Below, in pieces: positions 55,899-64,000 of a stretch of DNA of 64,000 nt. Under the pieces are notes generated by a model. It saw nothing but the letters and a program-made list of their open reading frames with translations, made no database searches and was not told the origin of the DNA. Each line of letters starts with the position of its first letter. Positions within the stretch are counted from its first letter, which is position 1. A program made the position numbers and the translations under genes. The stretch is from Planctomycetota bacterium (GTDB lineage: Bacteria > Planctomycetota > Phycisphaerae > Sedimentisphaerales > Anaerobacaceae), in assembly GCA_019456255.1 (NCBI GenBank), contig VRUG01000001.1:62001-126000 (forward strand). The letters run 5' to 3'.

Positions 55899-57035
55899 AT
55901 GACTCAGCAAATATATTCAGGCTATAATTGCCATACACAACTTCGCAGCATTTTAAAGGATTTTCGGCCTAAAAATATTTTCTTGGTCACCGGCCAAAAT
56001 TCTTATCATTTGTCAGGAGCGGAAAGTTTAATAGGCAAAATCATTTCCGAATTTAAACATGTCAGATTTTATGAGTGTGAAGTCAATCCTAAGCTTGAAG
56101 ATATTGAAAAAGGAGTAGATTTATTCCACAAAGAAAAATGTGATTTTGTGGTTGGTATTGGTGGTGGAAGCGTTATGGATATCGCCAAATCGATTTCACT
56201 TTTAGCAACACAGCAAAGTAAAATAGAAGAAATCATTAAAAAAGAAACCGCTATAAAGCAAAGAGAAATTCCCTCAGTAATGATACCAACCACGGCGGGC
56301 ACCGGCAGTGAATCAACTCATTTTTCTACGATATATATTGGTAAGACAAAGTATTCTTTGGCTCACGAATCGTTGTTGCCTGATATAGTAATTCTTGACC
56401 CAACTTTTACTGATAAATTACCCGCCTCTATAACAGCTTGTACAGGAATGGATGCTTTGTGTCAGAGTATCGAATCTTTCTGGTCTGTGAATTCAACTGA
56501 AGAGTCCAGGAAGTATAGCACCCAAGCAATACGATTGCTTATGTCCAATCTTGTTAAGGGTGTCCTTGCTCCGGACAAAAATACAAGAGAAAGTTTACTG
56601 ATTGCAAGTAATTTAGCTGGTAAAGCAATTAACATTGCTCAAACAACGGCTGCGCATGCTATATCGTATCCACTTACCTCTTATTACAATATTCCTCACG
56701 GTCACGCTGTGGCATTAACGTTACCTTATTTTATAAAATTAAACAGTGATATTGCGTTAGAAAATCTGCAAGACAAGCGAGGAATTGATTTCGTCAAAAA
56801 CAATATGGCCGAGTTGATTGAGTTGCTGGATGTGCATACGCCAGACGAAGCAAGAGATAAAATTATCAATATCATGAAAGAAATAAAGTTAGAGACACGT
56901 TTGTCAAATTTGGGTATCGGGAAGGATTCTATTAAAATTATCGTTGAGAATGGCTTTAACCCTCAAAGGATGAAAAACAATCCCAAAGTGATTACTGAAA
57001 CAGAGCTACGCTCCTTAATAGCACAGATACTATGA
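55899..57035 (+). CDS. Fe-dependent phosphonoacetaldehyde reductase
   Basis: The 378-residue protein is an iron-containing alcohol dehydrogenase with VVGIGGGSVMDIAKSI, PTTAGTGSESTHFSTIY and the metal-binding YNIPHGHAVALTLPYF. In this context it should reduce phosphonoacetaldehyde to 2-hydroxyethylphosphonate, as FomC/PhpC do. There is no aminotransferase that would make 2-aminoethylphosphonate instead, which favours the hydroxyethyl product. It starts four bases after aepY and overlaps the next gene by four. Confidence 0.85.
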   Translation: MTQQIYSGYNCHTQLRSILKDFRPKNIFLVTGQNSYHLSGAESLIGKIISEFKHVRFYECEVNPKLEDIEKGVDLFHKEKCDFVVGIGGGSVMDIAKSISLLATQQSKIEEIIKKETAIKQREIPSVMIPTTAGTGSESTHFSTIYIGKTKYSLAHESLLPDIVILDPTFTDKLPASITACTGMDALCQSIESFWSVNSTEESRKYSTQAIRLLMSNLVKGVLAPDKNTRESLLIASNLAGKAINIAQTTAAHAISYPLTSYYNIPHGHAVALTLPYFIKLNSDIALENLQDKRGIDFVKNNMAELIELLDVHTPDEARDKIINIMKEIKLETRLSNLGIGKDSIKIIVENGFNPQRMKNNPKVITETELRSLIAQIL

Positions 57036-58168
57036 AATTACTAAAAGAGATTGCGGATTTTTACCGTTTCTTTCGGAAGATCTCAGAAGAAAAGAGGCAG
57101 ATAGTTTTCTACGCAGAACATGGAGGCTATTATCCAAACTTCGAAGGTATAATCAACGAATTAACAGAGTCGCAGCAGCAAACTATCTGTTATATAACCT
57201 CAGATTCAAATGATACGATATTGCAAAATTCAAATCCGAGGATAGAAACCTTTTACTTAAAAAATCTGCTTGCCTTGTTCATGATAGTTGTCAACTGTAA
57301 AGTATTCGTTATGACCTTGACAGACCTGCATCGATTTCATCTTAAAAGATCTATCAATCCGGTACACTATGTTTATGTTTTTCACTCTTTAGTAAGTATG
57401 CATATGATGTATCGTCATGGTGCTTTTGACCATTATGATTCTATCCTATGTGTTGGCAAACATCAGGTAAAAGAATTTCACAAATATGGAGAATTAGAAA
57501 AAACACCTCTGCCCAACCTCATCGAAGCCGGCTATTATCGCTTAGAGCGAATTTATTGCCAATACCAAAAATATCTGACAGAAAAAGCGGATGTTAGCAA
57601 AAAAACAACTGTATTAGTCGCTCCCTCCTGGGGGGATAAAAATATTCTCGAAAGCTGCGGTGAGTATCTTGTTAACCTGCTCCTGGAAAGCGGCTACAAG
57701 GTAATCGTAAGACCACATCCTGAAACTGTCAGGCGAAACCCTAAACTTTTAGATACTTTAGCTGCAAAATTCGGCGATAATATTGATTTTACACAGGAAA
57801 TGTCTGTGGCTACAGATGATTCTCTGCTAACATCAGATATATTGATTTGTGATTGTTCAGGAGTAGCTCTTGAATATGCCTTTGGGACCGAGCGGCCTGT
57901 ATTATTTCTAAATGTACCGTATAAAATCAAGAATGATAGATTCAAAGAATTAGAGATTGAACCCATAGAGTTGTCTGTCAGGACAAAAATAGGCTTAGTT
58001 CTATCACCTGAAAAAATTGACGAAGTCCCCCAATGCATCAAGAAACTCCTAACTGAACAGGAAAAATATAGAGAAGATATCCTGCAATTAAGAAATCAAT
58101 CTGTATATGCTTTTGGCCGGTCTTCAGAAATTGGGGCAGAGCATATTGTAAATCTCACACAAAACTAA
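57032..58168 (+). CDS. CDP-glycerol glycerophosphotransferase-like phosphonate transferase
   Basis: The 378-residue protein resembles TagF/TagB-type transferases: YVFHSLVSMHMMYRHGAFDHYDSILCVG, VLVAPSWGDKNILE, VIVRPHPETVRR and TSDILICDCSGVALEYAFGTERPVLFLN. Such enzymes move glycerol-phosphate from CDP-glycerol. Here the neighbours make CMP-activated 2-hydroxyethylphosphonate, so the likely reaction is transfer of the phosphonate (with CMP leaving) to the polysaccharide. It overlaps the reductase gene by ATGA. The donor is inferred from gene order. Confidence 0.8.
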   Translation: MKLLKEIADFYRFFRKISEEKRQIVFYAEHGGYYPNFEGIINELTESQQQTICYITSDSNDTILQNSNPRIETFYLKNLLALFMIVVNCKVFVMTLTDLHRFHLKRSINPVHYVYVFHSLVSMHMMYRHGAFDHYDSILCVGKHQVKEFHKYGELEKTPLPNLIEAGYYRLERIYCQYQKYLTEKADVSKKTTVLVAPSWGDKNILESCGEYLVNLLLESGYKVIVRPHPETVRRNPKLLDTLAAKFGDNIDFTQEMSVATDDSLLTSDILICDCSGVALEYAFGTERPVLFLNVPYKIKNDRFKELEIEPIELSVRTKIGLVLSPEKIDEVPQCIKKLLTEQEKYREDILQLRNQSVYAFGRSSEIGAEHIVNLTQN

Positions 58169-58211
58169 CTTTTAAGAAATTTAATATAAAAAAACATAAA
58201 GGGGCATAGTT

Positions 58212-59669
58212 GTGAACGTTCTTTTTATATACTCCACCGATAATGTTCAATCGCGCACAAAGCCATTAATAACACAGCAGCAGATGCAGTTTGGTGTTTC
58301 GTACATCTCGTCTCTTTTAAAGAAAAACAACCATAACCCTAAGCTTGTTGTTTTAAGTAAAATTTTAGGCAAAAAAAATAGAAGGACCATAGATGAATAT
58401 ATAGAAAAATTCTGCCCGAAATTAATTTGTTTTACCAGCGTATCGACTGAGTATAGCTTTATAGTAGATATTGCGAAGTACATAAAGCATGCTTACGCGG
58501 ACATTTTTTTATTGGTTGGAGGCCCTCATGTTTCTCTAAATCCAGATGGAGTTTTGTCCAACGATTTTGATGCCTTGTGTATTGGTGAAGGTGAAAATCC
58601 CACGCTTGAATTGGTTTCGCAACTGGAAAGAAATATACCTCCCTCCGGCATAGCTAATCTATGGATTAAAAGTAACTCTGTAATCGAAAAAAATTCGCCC
58701 CGTCCCTTCATAGACAATCTTGATGAATTGCCTTTTCCCGATAGAGCGATGTGGCAGGAATGGTTAGGAGATAAGTCCAGTTCCGACTTTTCGGTTTTAT
58801 TAGGCCGGGGGTGTCCTTTTCAATGTACTTATTGCTGTAATCATGTTATCAAAAAACTGGCGACAGGCTCTTATGTCAGGCAGCGATCAGCGGATAATAT
58901 TTTCGAAGAAATAAAAGAGATTGTGACTGATTTTCCAGTGGTCAAGGAAATCTATTTGGAGGTTGAAACTGTTGCAATAAATATAGAATGGGCATTAGAA
59001 TTGTGCTCAAAATTGAAGTCTTTCAATGCGAGCCTGCCCCAGCCTTTGTCCTTTGGAACAAATATAAGAATTACACCTGGTAAAGACTTGTCACAACTTT
59101 TCGCAGCTTTCAAAGAATCTAATTTTCGGTTTGTTAATATCGGGATTGAATCCGGCAGTGAACGTATACGCCGTGAAGTACTTAAGCGGCATTACTCAAA
59201 TCAAGATGTTATTGATACGGTTGCGTTAGCCAGGAAATATGGCTTGCAAGTAGTTTTTTTTAATATTATAGGTATTCCAGGTGAAACAATAAATGACTTC
59301 AAGGAGACCGTTAAACTCAACAGAATCTGTTTGCCTGACTGGCATTTAACTTCTATTTTCTTTCCATATCCGTCTACAGCTTTACATTCTTTGTGTAAAA
59401 AAAATGGACTACTGAATACCCCCATTGATGAAAGACTGGAGAGGAGAAGAGCTGCTCTGGATCTTCCCGGGTTTTCCAGGAAGCAGATTCAGAAAAGTTA
59501 TGTGTGGTTTAGTTATTATGTTTATCATGGCCATAAATCCAAATGGAAAATATTAGCATCCGTTTTCAGAGCAAAGATTAGCTCAAACTATTATTTGTAT
59601 TATTGTTATAGAAAAATCACGCGATTACCTCTTTTTAGAGGCCTTAAAAAAGTATTGAAAATAGGTTAG
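58212..59669 (+). CDS. B12-binding-type radical SAM enzyme beside the phosphonate genes
   Basis: The 485-residue protein starts with a B12-binding-type domain (FLLVGGPHVSLNPDG, ALCIGEGENPTLELV). The radical SAM motif is CPFQCTYC (Cys201, Cys205, Cys208), with the later NIGIESGSERIRREV. The GTG start at 58212 follows GGGG at the usual distance. The gene comes 43 bases after the phosphonate transferase gene. In fosfomycin synthesis Fom3, a B12 radical SAM enzyme, methylates cytidylyl-hydroxyethylphosphonate, so this protein is a candidate for the same type of step. The locus has other such enzymes, so the link is only moderate. Confidence 0.75.
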   Translation: MNVLFIYSTDNVQSRTKPLITQQQMQFGVSYISSLLKKNNHNPKLVVLSKILGKKNRRTIDEYIEKFCPKLICFTSVSTEYSFIVDIAKYIKHAYADIFLLVGGPHVSLNPDGVLSNDFDALCIGEGENPTLELVSQLERNIPPSGIANLWIKSNSVIEKNSPRPFIDNLDELPFPDRAMWQEWLGDKSSSDFSVLLGRGCPFQCTYCCNHVIKKLATGSYVRQRSADNIFEEIKEIVTDFPVVKEIYLEVETVAINIEWALELCSKLKSFNASLPQPLSFGTNIRITPGKDLSQLFAAFKESNFRFVNIGIESGSERIRREVLKRHYSNQDVIDTVALARKYGLQVVFFNIIGIPGETINDFKETVKLNRICLPDWHLTSIFFPYPSTALHSLCKKNGLLNTPIDERLERRRAALDLPGFSRKQIQKSYVWFSYYVYHGHKSKWKILASVFRAKISSNYYLYYCYRKITRLPLFRGLKKVLKIG

Positions 59670-59693
59670 CCCCAAGATAGTCTTTGTGGAGTT

Positions 59694-61049
59694 ATGAGCA
59701 TTAGCCCAAAAGAAAAAATGTTAAGCTTAAAAAGATTTAATATAACAAGCCTCTATATGCTTTTTCTGATTATAATGTTTTATTTTTGCACCTTCCAACA
59801 TAGATGGCTTATGAATATTACCGGAGGGCGAGGGCTAAATGACTTTGCATTATTGCTCGTCCTCTCTTGCATGATTCTTCTTCCTCAGATACTATCTTAT
59901 AAGCTTCCGTGGGACCGGATTGCTAAAATAAACAGTCTTATTATTGTAAGTTGTTTATGGGGTACTCTTTCTAATTTTTATCACGAAAAAGGTTACGATA
60001 ACATAAGAGGCCAGACCATTTATATCTTTACTCCATTAATATTATATTTGTGTATGTTGAGTTTTAGAAAATACAGATACAATGAGAATATAAAACTTAC
60101 TCTAAAAATCCTTCTTATAGTTGCGGTAATTTTTTGTTTATACATATCTTTTGTTGTTTATGTAACCGGAGGCAATGCTGAAGAACTTCACAAATATGGG
60201 CATAGTGAACTTTTTGAATTTCATGGACGCAATATGGTAAGATGGAGTATGCCCGGACGAAGTTCAACTAATTTTGCCCCGCTTTTAGTTCCATTAGTCT
60301 TTGTCGGTTTGTATTTGGGTAAGTCTTCACGGCGATGGAGTAGATGTTTTTATCTATGTGCAGCAGGCTTCATCCTTTTTGTGGTGTGCTCATCTATCAG
60401 CAGAGGCGCGTTTCTTATGTTGGCCGGAGCAGCGATATACCTTTGTTTTAATGGATGGTTGAGAACTAAGAAAATGCGTGAGATATTTATGTTATTCTTT
60501 CTGGCCCTTGCTATCACCTTGTGTTTCAATTCTACTATTGTACTCCGGACCTTAGCCACTTTTAAGAAGCTTCCCGTATTGTCCAGTATAGATATTCTAA
60601 ATGATGTCAGTATAGGGTCAATAGAAGGTAAGGACCCGCGTGTATATGCGATGCACGACACAGCAAAGCACATATTTGATAAGCCTATATTAGGGCATGG
60701 GCATACAAATTTTATTACCTCTCAGAAATTGAGGATTAAGGAATACTCACATAATAATTACCTTAAAATACTTGCCGTCTCCGGCTTTCCAAGATTTATT
60801 TTTTATATACTGTTTCTTTTCTCTCTTTTCTGTATGGCACATAAAACCGCTCAGAAACTCCCAGCCAACGACCCTGAAAAAGATTTGGGTCTAATTCTCT
60901 GTGCCGGCATGGTAAGTTTTTTGATTTATCTTAATCTTGCTCCAGCAGAGTTTAGCTTTATTTGGATATGGTTTGGGTTTGTCGCGATATGGTCCAGGAA
61001 CGTTAGCATCAATTCAAGAAAAGTTTATTCAACCGCAATCTTAAGCTGA
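59694..61049 (+). CDS. O-antigen polymerase/ligase-type membrane protein
   Basis: The 451-residue protein has ten or more hydrophobic helices and a large periplasmic loop with GRNMVRWSMPGRSSTNFAPLL, then GHGHTNFITSQKLRIKEYSHNNYLKILAVSG. These are marks of the Wzy/WaaL O-antigen ligase superfamily. It should polymerise the repeat units or ligate the chain to its lipid carrier. Sequence alone does not separate the two roles. It lies 24 bases after the radical SAM gene. Confidence 0.8.
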   Translation: MSISPKEKMLSLKRFNITSLYMLFLIIMFYFCTFQHRWLMNITGGRGLNDFALLLVLSCMILLPQILSYKLPWDRIAKINSLIIVSCLWGTLSNFYHEKGYDNIRGQTIYIFTPLILYLCMLSFRKYRYNENIKLTLKILLIVAVIFCLYISFVVYVTGGNAEELHKYGHSELFEFHGRNMVRWSMPGRSSTNFAPLLVPLVFVGLYLGKSSRRWSRCFYLCAAGFILFVVCSSISRGAFLMLAGAAIYLCFNGWLRTKKMREIFMLFFLALAITLCFNSTIVLRTLATFKKLPVLSSIDILNDVSIGSIEGKDPRVYAMHDTAKHIFDKPILGHGHTNFITSQKLRIKEYSHNNYLKILAVSGFPRFIFYILFLFSLFCMAHKTAQKLPANDPEKDLGLILCAGMVSFLIYLNLAPAEFSFIWIWFGFVAIWSRNVSINSRKVYSTAILS

Positions 61050-61064
61050 TTATCAGAGGATTAA

Positions 61065-61178
61065 ATGAATATATTAGTAGTTGAACCACCTGCAGTTTCC
61101 AAATTTGGCAATCAGCGAATATTTGGTGGAAATGGTAGCGGTAAAAGTAATTTTAGAAAGCCCCCTTTGGATTCATGA
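61065..61178 (+). pseudogene. Truncated 5' end of a radical SAM gene
   Basis: A well-placed site AGAGGA precedes an ATG at 61065. The 37-residue frame starts MNILVVEPPAVSKFGNQRIF and continues with GGNGS and a FRKPPLD segment, exactly like the N-terminus of B12-binding radical SAM proteins. The frame stops at 61178, overlapping the next gene by ATGA. It is too short for a domain, so it looks like the remnant of a deleted radical SAM gene. Confidence 0.6.
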
Positions 61179-62659
61179 CACAACAAAATCACATAAAATC
61201 TATTAATACCGTGTTGTTTGTGGTTAACGCAGTATTGCTCATCATGATATCGGCTGTTTTGATATTTGTAATCGGAGAAAGACCCACAAACATCTCAATT
61301 GGTATTTCAGTCATATGTGTCGTTCTTGTTATATCTCTCTTCTTCAGAAAGAATGCCAACATTAATCTTTTGATGTTTTCAATAAACATTTCATTTGGAA
61401 TGGTTTTCTTATGTCTTTATAATATCCTTAGCATTGAGCGATTGTTTAATTTTCAAATAAATAATAGACTAAAAACAGATTGCGCTCTTCGCAGAAAGTT
61501 AAATGACAAAGTTCTAAAGCGACGTGAAACTTATGTGAGTTATGGTTCGGATAGATTGTTTTACCGACGCAAGCCAGGTTCAATGCACTATAGTTCGCGT
61601 CAAATAACTGGAACTGACCGAACTGTTGATTATAACGTAAAAGTAGACGAAACAGGATACCTCAATTTAAATAGGGGTTTTTATGATGATAACAAGAAGA
61701 TAGATATTTTTGTTGCTGGCGACTCCGTTCTGCAGGGAGCTGCTATGCCTAGTGTATTTTCAAAATTCAAGAACAATTTATCCATTTGGAATCTTTCTAC
61801 TGGCTCTTATAGTCCAAGGCAAAAAGTGACAGCACTATTAAATTTTGCGTTAAATAAACACCCCAAATGGCTGGTGCTTGAATTTTATTCCGGCAATGAT
61901 AATTCAGAAATAATCGAAAATAATGCATGCAAAAACAATAAGCAGAAGTTTATTTGCCTATTCTGTACAGGTGAAATTGCAAAACTGCTGTGTCAGGAAG
62001 AAAGTCATATTGAGAGCGACTGTTGCGACAAAATAAATATGTTGACTTTTCGACAGAAAGTTGTAAAGAAATACCTATTGCTTGCAGTTTTGCGATATTA
62101 TTGGGATATCTGGAAGCCCGTTTCTATGACTAATAACGATATGTCTACTATCGAAGTAATAGCTAATAAGGCATGTGGCCCATGCAGTATGATTAGTGAT
62201 GACAAAGGAATGAATTATGTGTCTCCTTCATATGCTCATTTTGCTATCGATCCCAATGAACGAATGGCATGGGTTAAAAAAGGCATGGATATTACCTTGC
62301 GTGAATATGACCGACTCCGAGAAAAGATTAGTGCAGATACAAAGGTGTTATTGCTCTACAATCCATGTGGATATGAAATTTACCATGACATAATCCCTCC
62401 AGATAAAATCGATAGCATAACAGATGAAATTTCCATATATCAAAGGGCAACTTTAAAAAAATATAGTCAAAAGCATGGATTTATGTTTTATGATCTTACT
62501 GAAGATTTTCAAGAAAGAGTCAACAATATTGGATATGAAAATATTTTTTCAGATTTTATTCATTGGAACGAATTGGGCACAGAGATAGCTTTTGAAATAC
62601 TTAAAGATGTTTTTAAAGATTCTGGGATTGTGGGTGCACGGCTTGCAACAGAAAAATAG
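61175..62659 (+). CDS. Membrane-anchored SGNH-type hydrolase
   Basis: The 494-residue protein has two N-terminal hydrophobic helices (about 10-32 and 38-70). An SGNH/GDSL-like domain follows, with IDIFVAGDSVLQG (Asp183, Ser184), a GND-type block in LEFYSGNDNSE and the C-terminal DFIHWNELGTEIA (Asp460, His463). SGNH enzymes in glycan loci add or remove O-acetyl groups. Its family is otherwise not recognised. The start overlaps the truncated radical SAM frame by four bases. Confidence 0.65.
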   Translation: MTQQNHIKSINTVLFVVNAVLLIMISAVLIFVIGERPTNISIGISVICVVLVISLFFRKNANINLLMFSINISFGMVFLCLYNILSIERLFNFQINNRLKTDCALRRKLNDKVLKRRETYVSYGSDRLFYRRKPGSMHYSSRQITGTDRTVDYNVKVDETGYLNLNRGFYDDNKKIDIFVAGDSVLQGAAMPSVFSKFKNNLSIWNLSTGSYSPRQKVTALLNFALNKHPKWLVLEFYSGNDNSEIIENNACKNNKQKFICLFCTGEIAKLLCQEESHIESDCCDKINMLTFRQKVVKKYLLLAVLRYYWDIWKPVSMTNNDMSTIEVIANKACGPCSMISDDKGMNYVSPSYAHFAIDPNERMAWVKKGMDITLREYDRLREKISADTKVLLLYNPCGYEIYHDIIPPDKIDSITDEISIYQRATLKKYSQKHGFMFYDLTEDFQERVNNIGYENIFSDFIHWNELGTEIAFEILKDVFKDSGIVGARLATEK

Positions 62660-62719
62660 CATTTTTAAATCTGAATATATCTGTTACCTGTTTGGTAGAA
62701 TATTGGGAAACAAATTAAG

Positions 62720-64000
62720 ATGAATATTTTAGCTCTTTCAGCTTTTTATCATGATAGTGCGGCATGTCTGGTACAAGATGGAGAAATAATTTCGGCCGTC
62801 CAGGAAGAGCGTTTTACCAGGAAGAAATATGACTTTTCTTTTCCCGAAAATGCTATCAGGTTCTGTTTGGAAAACAGCAACTTAGAGGGGCAGGACCTGG
62901 ATTATGTGGCTTTTTATGAAAAACCTTTCATCAGATTTGAAAGAATATTGGAGACATATTTAAGCTACGCTCCCTTTGGAATCAAGTCCTTCATTAAAGC
63001 AATGCCTTTATGGCTCAAGCAGAAATTATGGATAAAAGAAATTATAAAAGATAAAATCGGATATCAGGGAAATGTTATATTTCCAGAGCATCACCAGTCG
63101 CATGCGGCATCAGCTTTTTATCCCTCGCCATTCCATGAGGCCGCTTTTCTTACAATAGATGGCGTGGGTGAATGGACTACTTCAAGTTATGGGATTGGCA
63201 AAGGCAGCGATATTACGATTATCGCCGAACAAAAATTCCCCCATTCTCTGGGGTTGCTTTATTCTGCGTTCACTTATTATATTGGTTTTAAAGTTAATTC
63301 GGGCGAATATAAAGTTATGGGCCTAGCTCCTTATGGAGAGCCTGAATATAAGGATATAATATTATCAAAGTTGGTTGACTTAAAAAAAGATGGTTCTTTT
63401 CGATTGAATATGGACTACTTCAATTATTGTGTTGGCCTCACTATGACAAACAAAAGATTTCATAGATTATTTGGCGGCCCACCTCGGAAGCCCGAATCGG
63501 AAATTACCCAACGGGAAATGAATATTGCCCGTTCCATTCAAGATGTTACCGAGGATATAATGATTAGAATGGCCAGTTATATACACAACCAAACAAAGCA
63601 AAAACATCTTTGCCTTGCTGGCGGAGTGGCATTAAATTGCGTAGCCAATGGCAGGATTCTAAGAGAGGGTCCATTTGAAGATATTTGGGTTCAGCCAGCT
63701 GCTGGCGATGCCGGTAGTGCCATAGGAGCCGCTTTATTTGTGTGGTATAAGTACCTGGGGAATATGAGAAATGCAGACGGGCTCAAAGATTTCCAAAAAA
63801 ACTCTTATCTTGGGCCAAAATATGAGAATGACTACGTTGAAGATTTCTTAACACGGGAAAATATTGCTTATAGGAAATTGGAAAGTAAGGATATTTCAAA
63901 CATTATTGCAGATCTGATTGATCAGCAAAAAATCATAGGATGGTTCCAGGGGAAAATGGAATTTGGTCCCAGAGCTCTGGGCTCAAGAAGTATTATAGGG
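62720..64000 (+). CDS. NodU/CmcH-type carbamoyltransferase (cut by window end)
   Basis: The first 427 codons are present and the frame is open at the window edge. The N-terminal ASKHA-like domain shows ALSAFYHDSAACLVQDGEIISAVQEERF, EHHQSHAASAFYPSPF and the metal-binding KVMGLAPYG. The C-terminal part holds LCLAGGVALNCVANG and WFQGKMEFGPRALGSRSI. These enzymes carbamoylate hydroxyl groups of sugars or antibiotics with carbamoyl phosphate via carbamoyl-AMP. This suggests that the glycan carries an O-carbamoyl group. The remaining C-terminus lies outside the window. Confidence 0.9.
   Translation, partial: MNILALSAFYHDSAACLVQDGEIISAVQEERFTRKKYDFSFPENAIRFCLENSNLEGQDLDYVAFYEKPFIRFERILETYLSYAPFGIKSFIKAMPLWLKQKLWIKEIIKDKIGYQGNVIFPEHHQSHAASAFYPSPFHEAAFLTIDGVGEWTTSSYGIGKGSDITIIAEQKFPHSLGLLYSAFTYYIGFKVNSGEYKVMGLAPYGEPEYKDIILSKLVDLKKDGSFRLNMDYFNYCVGLTMTNKRFHRLFGGPPRKPESEITQREMNIARSIQDVTEDIMIRMASYIHNQTKQKHLCLAGGVALNCVANGRILREGPFEDIWVQPAAGDAGSAIGAALFVWYKYLGNMRNADGLKDFQKNSYLGPKYENDYVEDFLTRENIAYRKLESKDISNIIADLIDQQKIIGWFQGKMEFGPRALGSRSIIG

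Overview
The window comes from an AT-leaning genome (roughly 40% G+C by eye) of a Gram-negative-type bacterium. It carries lipoprotein signal peptides, a Wzz-type chain-length protein, a Wzx-type flippase, a Wzy/ligase-type membrane protein and several CMP-sugar enzymes. The mix of DUF255/thioredoxin proteins, a tandem SagB-type nitroreductase and an integrase-tail remnant is reminiscent of anaerobic Planctomycetota (Phycisphaerae-like). That placement is inference; no rRNA or marker gene is present.

Region 1 (1-8407) is an envelope/redox block. It holds a two-domain thioredoxin-like protein, a membrane-anchored tandem nitroreductase, a DUF255 thioredoxin protein with a DsbD-alpha-like tail, a small membrane protein, a lipoprotein with 30-bp tandem repeats and a transglutaminase-fold lipoprotein. 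Region 2 (8408-9298) is a non-coding boundary with an integrase C-terminal remnant, an 18-bp direct repeat around a palindrome, and a terminator.

Region 3 (9299-64000) is one long, almost entirely co-directional surface-polysaccharide locus. It opens with a frameshifted wzz. Next comes a nonulosonic-acid (pseudaminic/legionaminic-type) block at 10672-20282: SDR, PseC, PseH, Gfo/Idh/MocA oxidoreductase, class III aminotransferase, SpsF/PseF-like cytidylyltransferase, NeuB/PseI, SDR, methyltransferase and PseG. It is followed by a very unusual pair at 20340-23442: a fused alpha/beta 2-oxo acid dehydrogenase E1, and a protein that joins a lipoyl domain and an E3-binding-like segment to a NeuD/PglD-type sugar acyltransferase. 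After methyltransferase, WbqC and PIG-L deacetylase genes come a B12 radical SAM gene, an insertion sequence, a flippase, large GT-B-like proteins and more radical SAM genes. A second acid-sugar activation block (36427-40603) has a cyclase-family hydrolase, a NeuA-like enzyme, a GT2-cytidylyltransferase fusion, KdsB and a HAD phosphatase. A CDP-sugar block (47089-50366) includes RfbF.

Region 4 (51366-64000, within the same locus) has a sulfatase-like membrane protein with two small partner ORFs. Then comes a 2-hydroxyethylphosphonate pathway (cytidylyltransferase-PEP mutase fusion, phosphonopyruvate decarboxylase, Fe-dependent reductase, CDP-glycerol-transferase-like enzyme) followed by a B12 radical SAM gene. 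The window ends with a Wzy/ligase-like protein, a truncated radical SAM gene start, an SGNH hydrolase and a carbamoyltransferase cut by the window edge.

Together the locus appears to build a glycan rich in activated acid sugars and decorated with acyl, methyl, phosphonate and carbamoyl groups. The strongest candidate for an undescribed system is the E1 plus lipoyl-NeuD pair, which could pass an acyl group from a 2-oxo acid directly to an amino sugar through a lipoyl arm instead of acyl-CoA. The second is the Fom1/Fom2/FomC-like phosphonate set beside a B12 radical SAM enzyme.
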